From: Bacteroidales bacterium
GTDB lineage: Bacteria; Bacteroidota; Bacteroidia; Bacteroidales; JAADGE01
Direction of reading: 5' to 3'
Length of the DNA stretch: 5,881 bases
Assembly: GCA_026987795.1 (NCBI GenBank)
Contig: JALSMF010000467.1
Coordinates: 1-5,881 of the forward strand
Shown here: positions 1 to 5,881 of the stretch, piece by piece
Position numbering within the stretch: position 1 is the first letter of the stretch
Layout of the letters: the number at the start of each line of letters is the position of its first letter
Notes under the pieces: generated by a model
What the model was told of the DNA's origin: nothing
Databases searched by the model: none
The model's input: only the letters and a program-made list of their open reading frames with translations
Made by a program: the position numbers and the translations under genes

Positions 1-1276
1 TATCAATAGCTTCCTTTGTTTTTTCAGGATCTTTATAGTATCCGGGCATTAAATTGGGACCTTTAAATAATATTTCTCCGTCATCTGCAATTTTGACTTG
101 TGCAGTTTCCAGTAATTCTCCCACTGCTCCTGCCCGAACATTTCCGAGACGATTAACAGCTATAACAGGTGCGGTTTCAGAAAGCCCGTATCCCTCTAAA
201 ACAGGTATGCCTGCTGCTCCGAAAACACGAGCTAAGCGAGGTTGCAAAGCAGCACCGCCGGAAACGACACATTTTATTTGTCCGCCAAGGGCTTCTCTCC
301 ATTTTACAAAAACAAGTTTGTTTGCAATTTTCAGTTTGAAATTATAAAATGCCCCCATATCTTTAGTTTCGTCATATTTTTCTCCGAGTCTCAAAGCCCA
401 GAAGAATATAACTTTTTTCAAACCTTTTAAGGCTAATCCTTTGCTGTATATTTTATCGTAAAGTTTTTCAAAGATACGAGGAACTGCAGCAAATAAATGA
501 GGTTTAACTTCTTGTATGTTTTCAATGATAGTTTCCATACTTTCGGCATAATAAACCCTTATTCCTAAGTAAATATACAGGTAGTTAATCATTCTTTCAA
601 AAACATGATTTAAAGGAAGGAAACTTATTCCGAGTTCGGCATCTTTAGGAACGGCAACTGATGAATCAATAACGTTACTTACAAAGTTTTTATGAGTCAT
701 CATAACCCCTTTAGAAAGACCGGTTGTTCCGGATGTGTAAATTATTGATGACAAGTCGTCTTCTTTAACATCATCTCTCATTTTTATTAACGTGTCTTTA
801 TGTTTTTCTTTGTTTTTTTCTCCGAGTTTAAGTATTTCTTCAAAAGACGGAACACCTTCAATTTTATCGAATGTATAAATGTATTTTATATTATCTGTTT
901 TTTTCGCAATGGGGTTGATAAAGTCGTATCGTTCCTTTGAAGAAATAATCAGCATTTTTGAGTCTGAGTGTGAAAGAACGTGCTTGTATTCTGTTTCTCC
1001 TATTGTAGGGTAAACAGGAACGTGTACTACCCCTATTTGTTCCATTCCGAAATCTGCAATGTTCCATTCCGGTCGGTTGTTAGAAACCGTTGCTATTTTA
1101 TCGCCTTTTTTAAAGCCGAGTTCAATTAGCCCGCAACTGAACATATCAGCTTTTTCTTTTATGTATTGCGTACTGTATTTTTCCCACTTACCGTTTCTTT
1201 TTACGGAAAATGCATCATCTTTAGGAAACTTCTCTAAAGCATTGTCAAGAAAATCGAAGGTTCTTTTTATTTCCAT
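1..1276 (-). CDS. fadD: Long-chain acyl-CoA synthetase (AMP-forming), 3' end cut by window edge
   Basis: Activates free fatty acids to acyl-CoA in two steps through an acyl-adenylate, using ATP and CoA; expected in the cytoplasm or at the inner membrane face. I translated the strand by hand: 425 uninterrupted residues. The ATP/AMP-binding motif YTSGTTGLSKG is at residues 180-190, followed by MMTHKN. SFLPLNHVFER, typical of long-chain synthetases, is at about 218-228, the adenylate-site motif EGYGLSET at 361-368, and GEILFKGPNLMPGYY at about 400-414. The sequence stops just before the expected hinge motif (DGW-hTGD), so the C-terminal lid domain is outside the window; family members are usually about 600 residues. 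The ATG at 1276 is the first start after an in-frame TAA at 1292-1294. There is no Shine-Dalgarno, but a good Bacteroidota promoter lies upstream. The gene is divergent from glpD. The AMP-forming family is certain; chain-length preference and the symbol are inferred from resemblance to FadD15-type synthetases. Confidence 0.93.
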   Translation of the reverse strand, partial: MEIKRTFDFLDNALEKFPKDDAFSVKRNGKWEKYSTQYIKEKADMFSCGLIELGFKKGDKIATVSNNRPEWNIADFGMEQIGVVHVPVYPTIGETEYKHVLSHSDSKMLIISSKERYDFINPIAKKTDNIKYIYTFDKIEGVPSFEEILKLGEKNKEKHKDTLIKMRDDVKEDDLSSIIYTSGTTGLSKGVMMTHKNFVSNVIDSSVAVPKDAELGISFLPLNHVFERMINYLYIYLGIRVYYAESMETIIENIQEVKPHLFAAVPRIFEKLYDKIYSKGLALKGLKKVIFFWALRLGEKYDETKDMGAFYNFKLKIANKLVFVKWREALGGQIKCVVSGGAALQPRLARVFGAAGIPVLEGYGLSETAPVIAVNRLGNVRAGAVGELLETAQVKIADDGEILFKGPNLMPGYYKDPEKTKEAID

Positions 1277-1292
1277 TATTACAAGATTAAAT

Positions 1293-1308
1293 TATGTTAA
1301 AAAACATA
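1293..1308. repeat. Perfect 6-bp inverted repeat at the predicted transcript start
   Basis: TATGTT and AACATA are separated by four A residues, making a perfect inverted repeat. It lies immediately downstream of the predicted -7 element and covers the likely transcription start of the acyl-CoA synthetase gene. It could be an operator half-site pair for a repressor or a weak hairpin in the leader. In such A+T-rich DNA chance is also possible, so no regulator is proposed. Confidence 0.35.
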
Positions 1309-1309
1309 C

Positions 1310-1340
1310 CAAAATTAATATTTTTTTGCCTGTTTCCAAA
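1310..1340 (-). promoter_or_regulatory. Bacteroidota-type promoter for the acyl-CoA synthetase gene
   Basis: Read on the minus strand, TTTG (1340-1337) is followed by exactly 19 bases and then TAATTTTG (1317-1310). This matches the known Bacteroides consensus of a -33 TTTG/TTG and a -7 TAnnTTTG, with the ideal spacing. Transcription should start a few bases past 1310, at about 1302-1305, giving a leader of roughly 27-30 nt before the ATG at 1276. The motif match is seen directly; promoter activity is inferred. Confidence 0.72.
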
Positions 1341-1365
1341 ATATATTTTAATTAAGATAAATTAA

Positions 1366-1377
1366 GGGAAAATTCCC
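1366..1377. repeat. GGGAA-AA-TTCCC inverted repeat upstream of glpD
   Basis: Two 5-bp arms around a 2-bp centre form a G/C-capped palindrome in otherwise almost pure A/T sequence. It occupies the place where the -33 region of the glpD promoter should be (the -7 candidate is at 1398-1405) and lies about 26 bp from the outer edge of the divergent promoter. That position would suit an operator or activator site acting on glpD. Function is inferred from position only. Confidence 0.35.
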
Positions 1378-1397
1378 GTTTTTTTAATTAAAAGAAA

Positions 1398-1405
1398 TAC
1401 TTTTG
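1398..1405 (+). promoter_or_regulatory. glpD: Candidate -7 element of the glpD promoter
   Basis: TACTTTTG fits the Bacteroidota -7 consensus TAnnTTTG exactly and ends 21 bp before the glpD ATG, so the predicted leader is very short (about 13-18 nt). No TTG/TTTG occurs at the correct distance upstream: the -33 position reads CCCG, inside the GGGAA/TTCCC palindrome. A promoter with a poor -33 box may depend on an activator. Moderate to low confidence because an 8-bp degenerate motif is common in A+T-rich DNA. Confidence 0.42.
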
Positions 1406-1426
1406 TTCTTTTAAACTTATAAGTAT

Positions 1427-3085
1427 ATGGTTTTTTCAAATTTGAAGCGTAAGGACAGGGTTGAAGAATTAGTTTCAACAGAATATGATTTACTCGTAAT
1501 AGGCGGAGGTATAACAGGTGCAGGCATAGCTTTGGATGCAGTAACTCGGGGAATGAAGGTTGCTCTGATTGAAATGCAGGATTTTGCCGCCGGAACAAGC
1601 AGCAGGTCTACAAAATTAGTGCACGGCGGATTAAGGTATTTAGAGCATTTGGAGCTTGGTTTGGTAAGAGAGGTGGGACGTGAGCGTGAAATAGTTCATA
1701 CGAATGCAGCCCATATAGTGATACCGGAGAAAATGATATTGCCGATAATTGAAGACGGAAATCTCGGCGAATTTACTACTTCTCTGGCATTGTATGTATA
1801 TGATTTTCTTGCCGGAGTAAAAAAAACAGAACAAAAGAAAATGCTCTCAAAAGAAGAGGTGGTAAGTTTAATACCTCTTATTGACAGCCCTATATTAAAA
1901 TCAGGTGCATTATATTACGAATACAAAACCGATGATTCGCGGCTTACGATTGAGGTAATTAAAAAGGCTGCTGAATACGGGGCAAATTGTATAAATTATG
2001 TAAAGGCTGATTCTTTTATTTATGAAAATAATAAGGTAAAGGGTGTTAATGCCCTTGATGTTTTATCGGGAGATTCTTTCTCTGTTTATGCCAAAAATAT
2101 TGTTAATGCAACAGGTCCCTGGGTCGATAAATTAAGAGAAAAAGATAATTCTTTGATAGGAAAACGTATTCATCATACAAAAGGGATACACATTGTCTTT
2201 GATAAAAACAGGTTTCCTTTGAAACATTCGGTATATTTTGATACCGGAGATAAGCGTATGGTTTTTGCCATACCTCGCCAAGATATAGTGTATGTGGGAA
2301 CAACTGATACTGATTATTTTGATGATTTAAAAAATCCTAAAATAACAAAACAGGATGTGAATTATTTGTTAAGTGCCGTTAACAGAATTTTTCCTGCGGT
2401 AAAATTAAAATTCGAAGATGTAAAATCAGCTTGGGCAGGATTGCGTCCGTTGATACATGAAGAAGGAAAAGACCCTTCGGAGTTATCGAGAAAAGATGAA
2501 ATTTTTCATTCAAAAACCGGGCTTATTTCAATTGCAGGAGGAAAACTGACAGGGTACAGAATAATGGCAAAAAATGTTGTGAAAATTGTTTCAAAACGAT
2601 TGGCAGAAAAAGAAGGGCGAGAATTCATCAAGTGCCAAACCAAAAACTTGCGCCTTTCAGGCGGGGAGTTTCCGTTTTATCCGGATGTGTCTAATCTTAT
2701 TGAATATGCAGATAAAAAATATGATGAGGTAAAACAAACCGGAATTTCCGTAAGTGAATTTAAAAGACTGTTTTATCGATACGGAATGAATATTGATAAA
2801 ATTTCGGGAAAAGCTTTTGATTATTATGCGGAAACCAGAAATACAAAACTTTCCTGGCTTAAGGCGGAGTTGGAGTATTCGGTAAACTATGAGTCAACGG
2901 TAACATTATCGGACTTTTTTATCAGAAGAACCGGGATGATTTTCTTTTATATTGATGAGATTAATGATATACTGACAGATGCCGCAAATATACTTTCAGA
3001 ACTTCTGAACAGGAGTAATGCAGAAAAACAAAAAGATATTGACTTTCTCCGGGAAGAGTTGAAAACGGCTACGGTATTTGATTAA
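1427..3085 (+). CDS. glpD: FAD-dependent glycerol-3-phosphate dehydrogenase
   Basis: Oxidises sn-glycerol 3-phosphate to dihydroxyacetone phosphate and passes electrons through FAD to the quinone pool; a peripheral protein of the inner membrane face. The 552 residues fit the family (about 500-555). The dinucleotide-binding motif GGGITG is at 26-31 with E49 for the ribose. Both family signatures are present: IGGGITGAGIALD...RG at 25-42 and GGKLTGYRIMA at 371-381. Substrate residues of E. coli GlpD (R54, H233, R317, R332, K354, aligned from memory) correspond to R70, H255, R340, R355 and K373. The C-terminal DAO_C domain (about 405-530) shows YRYG at 450-453 and RRTG at 500-503. There is no cysteine after C403, so no GlpA-style BFD/[2Fe-2S] tail, and no glpB or glpC nearby; hence GlpD rather than anaerobic GlpA. 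The ATG is the first start after an in-frame TAA at 1412-1414. The gene ends in tandem TAA TAA. Divergent from the acyl-CoA synthetase, convergent with the GH57 gene. Confidence 0.95.
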   Translation: MVFSNLKRKDRVEELVSTEYDLLVIGGGITGAGIALDAVTRGMKVALIEMQDFAAGTSSRSTKLVHGGLRYLEHLELGLVREVGREREIVHTNAAHIVIPEKMILPIIEDGNLGEFTTSLALYVYDFLAGVKKTEQKKMLSKEEVVSLIPLIDSPILKSGALYYEYKTDDSRLTIEVIKKAAEYGANCINYVKADSFIYENNKVKGVNALDVLSGDSFSVYAKNIVNATGPWVDKLREKDNSLIGKRIHHTKGIHIVFDKNRFPLKHSVYFDTGDKRMVFAIPRQDIVYVGTTDTDYFDDLKNPKITKQDVNYLLSAVNRIFPAVKLKFEDVKSAWAGLRPLIHEEGKDPSELSRKDEIFHSKTGLISIAGGKLTGYRIMAKNVVKIVSKRLAEKEGREFIKCQTKNLRLSGGEFPFYPDVSNLIEYADKKYDEVKQTGISVSEFKRLFYRYGMNIDKISGKAFDYYAETRNTKLSWLKAELEYSVNYESTVTLSDFFIRRTGMIFFYIDEINDILTDAANILSELLNRSNAEKQKDIDFLREELKTATVFD

Positions 3086-3089
3086 TAAA

Positions 3090-3121
3090 GCAACTGTGTT
3101 GCCGATTTCTCAGAAATCGGC
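3090..3121 (-). terminator. Probable double-hairpin terminator for the GH57 transcript
   Basis: Read on the minus strand straight after the GH57 stop codon, the same 9-bp hairpin (3121-3101) comes first. A second hairpin, GCAAC-ACA-GTTGC (3102-3090), follows, sharing two bases with the first, and then TTTATTAAT. The U-tract is short, so this is a weaker intrinsic terminator than on the plus strand. Two adjoining stems between convergent stop codons suggest bidirectional use. Confidence 0.5.
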
Positions 3122-3135
3122 TTTATTTCTTTTTT
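3101..3135 (+). terminator. Rho-independent terminator of glpD
   Basis: A 21-bp perfect palindrome (3101-3121) forms a 9-bp stem, GCCGATTTC/GAAATCGGC, with a TCA loop. It is followed on the plus strand by a T-rich tract (3122-3135, ending in six T). It begins 15 bp after the glpD TAA. The T tract overlaps the stop codon (3125-3123) of the opposing GH57 gene, so the two convergent genes share this DNA. Confidence 0.85.
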
Positions 3136-4493
3136 ACGGATACCTTTTTTTTAAAATCTTCTTTCGTTTTTTCGATTGCGGCAAAGACAGGTTTTACTTT
3201 CTCAATCATTACGGGCTTTTTAAGCTCTGCATAAAGATTTTTTATTTTTTGTTCGTAATCTTTTATTTTTTGTAAAATCTCTTCCGGTTCTTTAGGTATA
3301 ACATTTTCATACGCTTCGTTTACCTGTATTGTAAAGTCGCTCAAAACATTCATATAGTTGATAAAAGCGTCATAAGGAGAATCGTAAGGGTTAAAATAGT
3401 CATGGACTATACCGTCAGACAGTATTTTAGTGCTCATATAATAAAAATGGTCGCTTGTCTGCAGGTGTCTCCATATAATTTGTAAATCGGCACGTTTTAT
3501 ATATTTCATTTTATCAGACAAAGCATAAAGTTTGTTGAATGCTTCTTTTTGCATTTCATTTCCGAGCCATGCCGTAAGGTCTCGCTCTTCGTCAGCCCAA
3601 GAAATTGCATACGGAACATTCATCGGAGCGACAGGCTCGTGCTTACGTGCTATTTCCGAAGGTGTTGCAAATTTAAAGTTTGTTTGTTTCAGGATTTCAC
3701 CCGGCAGTGCTTTTAAAAAATCAAAAATACCTGTTTCTGCTTTTTGGTGTTCGCCGAATGTTTCATAGTCCATAAATAAATTTACGACTTCTTGTTTTTT
3801 ATCTAAATCGGCTATCCAAGAAGCATATTTTTCAGCTGTCAGCGGATATTCATCCCACGATTTATTTGAAAATCTGAAAGCTATATCGTCACTTAGTTTG
3901 TAATTTTTTAAAATGAGCTTCAGTTCAGGCTTTATTACGTTATAGTACAGAACATTCGGGCTTTTCCATCCGAGAACATGCCTTGCACCTTCGGTAATCA
4001 TTGCTTTAAATCCCATTTCGGCAACCGATTCTCCTATTAAATTATCATATATTAACTCTGTATTTCTGAAAACTTTAGGTATTTTCCCGAAATATTTTCT
4101 TATCAGTTTTACATGCTCTTTTACTTGTGCTTTAAAATCATCTTTGTTATACATTGATATTAAAGAATGAGCATAAGTTTCTGCAAGAAATTCAACATTT
4201 CCGGTATCGGCAAGTTCTTTAAAACTTTCCAAAACTTCCGGAGCGTACAGTTCCATTTGTTCGATTGCTGTTCCGGTTATTGAAAAACTGACTTTAAATT
4301 TACGTTTATGCTTTTTAATTAAGTCAAGAAGTATTTTGTTTGCAGTCAGGTAGCTTTCGTACGCTATACGTTGCATATGTATACGGTTTTCAAAGTCATC
4401 AAAGTATTGTCGGTCTTTTCCGATGTTAAAAAAGCGGTATCTTTTTAATCTGAAAGGTTGGTGAACTTGAAAGTATAAACAAATATGTTGCAT
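3123..4493 (-). CDS. Glycoside hydrolase family 57 alpha-amylase
   Basis: Predicted retaining enzyme cleaving or rearranging alpha-1,4-glucan (glycogen/starch-type) chains; cytoplasmic, as no signal peptide or membrane segment is visible. The 456 residues match GH57 alpha-amylases of the Methanocaldococcus jannaschii type (about 467). All five GH57 conserved regions can be found: HQPFR at 11-15; GNVEFLAET at 98-106; VFRNTEL at 141-147 with the expected nucleophile E146; MDYETFGEH at 241-249 with the expected acid D242; LQTSDHFYYM at 344-353. Residues from about 401 form a Lys/Glu-rich, probably coiled-coil tail ending in VSVKKK. The ATG at 4493 is the first start after an in-frame stop that lies within the end of the upstream gene, and MQHICLYFQVHQPF is the normal family N-terminus. 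It starts 13 bp after the glycosyltransferase stop with no promoter or Shine-Dalgarno, so co-transcription is likely. Alternative: 4-alpha-glucanotransferase activity, since the family contains both; sequence favours alpha-amylase. Confidence 0.9.
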   Translation of the reverse strand: MQHICLYFQVHQPFRLKRYRFFNIGKDRQYFDDFENRIHMQRIAYESYLTANKILLDLIKKHKRKFKVSFSITGTAIEQMELYAPEVLESFKELADTGNVEFLAETYAHSLISMYNKDDFKAQVKEHVKLIRKYFGKIPKVFRNTELIYDNLIGESVAEMGFKAMITEGARHVLGWKSPNVLYYNVIKPELKLILKNYKLSDDIAFRFSNKSWDEYPLTAEKYASWIADLDKKQEVVNLFMDYETFGEHQKAETGIFDFLKALPGEILKQTNFKFATPSEIARKHEPVAPMNVPYAISWADEERDLTAWLGNEMQKEAFNKLYALSDKMKYIKRADLQIIWRHLQTSDHFYYMSTKILSDGIVHDYFNPYDSPYDAFINYMNVLSDFTIQVNEAYENVIPKEPEEILQKIKDYEQKIKNLYAELKKPVMIEKVKPVFAAIEKTKEDFKKKVSVKKK

Positions 4494-4506
4494 AGTTATG
4501 TGTTTT

Positions 4507-5881
4507 TTATAATCTTAATAATGATTTGTATATTTCCCTTACTTCTCTTGCCGGTTTATCCCATTTCATTTCGTCAACTTCTTTTTTTGATTCTTTAACA
4601 AACATTTTTGATAATCCGTCATATTTTATTATTGCATAAATTGCGTCTGCCATTGCGTCTTCGTCCCAGTAATCAATTTTAACGGCATTTTTTATTACTT
4701 CGGCAACTCCCGATTGTTTTGAAATTATTACGGGAACGTTTGCTCTCATAGCTTCAAGAGGAGATATTCCGAAAGGTTCTGAAACGGACGGCATTACATA
4801 TACATCACTTATTGAAAACATTCTGTTGACATCATCGCCTTTTAAAAAATCAGTAAAATGAAATTTGTCGCTTATGCCGAGTTTGGCGGCGTATCTTATC
4901 ATTTCATGAAACATGTCTCCGTTTCCTGCCATTACGAAACGCACATCATCTGTTTTTTGCAACACTTTATATGCTGCATTGATAAAATATGCGGGACCTT
5001 TTTGATATGTTATTCTTCCGAGAAAAGTTACGGTTTTTTCTTTAACGTTTTTTGTGTAAATCTTTTTTTCTGCATCCTGCGGTTCAACAGCATTATAGAC
5101 AGTTTGAACTTTCTCCGGATTAATACCGTATTGATTAATTACTGTGTTTTTTGTTAAATTACTTACGGTTATAATTTTGTCTGCAGCTTCCATTCCGGCT
5201 TTTTCTAAGGCATATACCCTACTGTCTGTTCTGTCGTAACCGCCTCTGTCAAACTCAGTTGCATGAACATGTATTACTAAAGGTTTGCCGCTTATTTCTT
5301 TAGCTGCTATGCCTGCTGCGTTTGTCAGCCAATCGTGTGCATGAATAATGTCAAAATCGTTTTCTTTTGCTATTACTGCCGCAACTTGTGCGTAATAGTA
5401 AACTTCCTGTAAAAGGTTGTTTCCGTATTTGCCGGAAAAATTATATTTTCCTTCCGTTTCCGTAAATATCTCTTCGGTATCCTCAAACTTTATTTCTTTT
5501 ATAACTCCGTTTTTTTCATAAAACAGCTTTCCTGTTTTATCAATTTTTAAGTTTGTGCTTTCAATTCTTTTTTCTTTCAGAAATTTATTAAATTCTTCTT
5601 CTGACAAATATGGCTGAAGTTTAGATTTTACTTCTATAAATTCAATATCTCTGAATATTTTTTTATACCGTTTTTCTTCATAGGAATAATCAACTTCTTC
5701 AGAGTTGTATTCTTCTTTTTTAAAGAGTTTTTTTATATGTGTTTTTTTTTGCTTTACGGTAATATCTCCCGCATTTATCAGATTTGCGACACTCTTATCT
5801 TCGTCTCCGTATAGTTTTGGAACGACAAACAGTATTTCAATATCTTCAAATTCAGACAGACTTTTTGTAAGTCCGTAACAA
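4507..5881 (-). CDS. GT-B glycosyltransferase, glycogen/starch synthase-like, 5' end cut by window edge
   Basis: Predicted to transfer glucose from a nucleotide sugar to an alpha-glucan chain in the cytoplasm; donor (ADP- or UDP-glucose) cannot be told from sequence. I see 457 residues; the frame is open to the right edge. CYGLTKSL (1-8 of the visible part) is the end of the usual N-terminal donor-loop helix, so only perhaps 15-30 residues are missing. Then: ILFVVPKLYGDEDKS (16-30), a highly charged insertion (about 31-147), FSGKYGNNLLQEV (148-160), HAHDWL (180-185), HVHATEFDRGG (204-214), LGRITYQKG (287-295), MAGNGD (317-322), and the C-terminal EX7E motif EPFGISPLE with E368 and E376, diagnostic of this retaining GT-B class. 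A TTG at 5607 opens a shorter reading but is not the start, because conserved sequence continues upstream. Probably the first gene of an operon with the GH57 amylase. GT4 versus GT5 assignment is uncertain. Confidence 0.88.
   Translation of the reverse strand, partial: CYGLTKSLSEFEDIEILFVVPKLYGDEDKSVANLINAGDITVKQKKTHIKKLFKKEEYNSEEVDYSYEEKRYKKIFRDIEFIEVKSKLQPYLSEEEFNKFLKEKRIESTNLKIDKTGKLFYEKNGVIKEIKFEDTEEIFTETEGKYNFSGKYGNNLLQEVYYYAQVAAVIAKENDFDIIHAHDWLTNAAGIAAKEISGKPLVIHVHATEFDRGGYDRTDSRVYALEKAGMEAADKIITVSNLTKNTVINQYGINPEKVQTVYNAVEPQDAEKKIYTKNVKEKTVTFLGRITYQKGPAYFINAAYKVLQKTDDVRFVMAGNGDMFHEMIRYAAKLGISDKFHFTDFLKGDDVNRMFSISDVYVMPSVSEPFGISPLEAMRANVPVIISKQSGVAEVIKNAVKIDYWDEDAMADAIYAIIKYDGLSKMFVKESKKEVDEMKWDKPAREVREIYKSLLRL

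Noticed and set aside
54..347. Plus-strand open frame of 97 codons
   Set aside because: It lies entirely antisense to the acyl-CoA synthetase, whose minus-strand translation carries all expected motifs; the plus-strand product has no recognisable features.
1059..1355. Plus-strand open frame of 98 codons running into the intergenic region
   Set aside because: Antisense to the N-terminus of the acyl-CoA synthetase, then continues through its promoter; no family resemblance.
1366..1389. GGGAAAATTCCC followed by a T run as a rho-independent terminator
   Set aside because: The hairpin would have only 3-4 bp of stem, and no plus-strand gene lies upstream to terminate.
3078..3275. Plus-strand open frame of 65 codons that looks like a small membrane protein
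   Set aside because: It overlaps the glpD stop, the terminator and the antisense of the Lys-rich GH57 tail. The Phe/Leu-rich product is an artefact of poly-Lys codons read backwards.
4858..5157. Plus-strand open frame of 99 codons, rich in Phe and Cys
   Set aside because: Antisense to the conserved catalytic domain of the glycosyltransferase. The hydrophobic composition comes from reading A-rich codons in reverse, so it is not a membrane protein.
5605..5607. TTG as the start codon of the glycosyltransferase (366-residue version)
   Set aside because: The same frame stays open to the right edge and encodes conserved family sequence (CYGLTKSL, LFVVPKLYGDEDKS) upstream, so the gene begins beyond the window.
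1..5881. CRISPR array, tRNA/rRNA, insertion sequence, phage or defence genes
   Set aside because: No regularly spaced repeats, cloverleaf-like segments, transposase motifs or long terminal repeats were seen. Almost the whole window is covered by four metabolic genes of uniform base composition.

Overview
The window is A+T-rich (roughly one third G+C by eye) and looks like chromosomal DNA of a member of the Bacteroidota, probably close to Bacteroidales. Three things point there. The start codons lack Shine-Dalgarno sequences. The divergent intergenic region carries an exact TTTG-N19-TAnnTTTG promoter of the Bacteroides type. The glycosyltransferase and GH57 proteins closely resemble the neighbouring pair I know from Bacteroides-like genomes.

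Layout: (1) 1-1276, minus strand: the first 425 residues of a long-chain acyl-CoA synthetase, whose C-terminal part lies beyond the left edge. (2) 1277-1426: a 150-bp divergent promoter region with a strong promoter for the synthetase, a weaker one for the next gene, and two short inverted repeats. (3) 1427-3085, plus strand: a complete FAD-dependent, quinone-linked glycerol-3-phosphate dehydrogenase (GlpD). (4) 3086-3135: a compact region between convergent genes with two adjoining hairpins that probably ends transcription from both sides. (5) 3123-4493, minus strand: a complete GH57 alpha-amylase with both catalytic residues. (6) 4507-5881, minus strand: a GT-B glycosyltransferase of the glycogen/starch synthase-like type, lacking its extreme N-terminus because it runs off the right edge. 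No gene-free stretch exceeds 150 bp.

The glycosyltransferase and the amylase are 13 bp apart, in the same direction and with no promoter visible between them. They are probably one transcript acting on cytoplasmic alpha-glucan (storage polysaccharide): one extends chains, the other cuts or remodels them. GlpD and the acyl-CoA synthetase are divergently transcribed and could handle the glycerol-phosphate and fatty-acid halves of lipid turnover, but that link rests on position and general function only.

I saw no mobile element, CRISPR array, RNA gene or unfamiliar gene system. This is ordinary central and storage metabolism. The points worth a second look are the retained catalytic residues of the GH57 enzyme, the long charged insertion in the glycosyltransferase, and the layout of the regulatory sites between genes.
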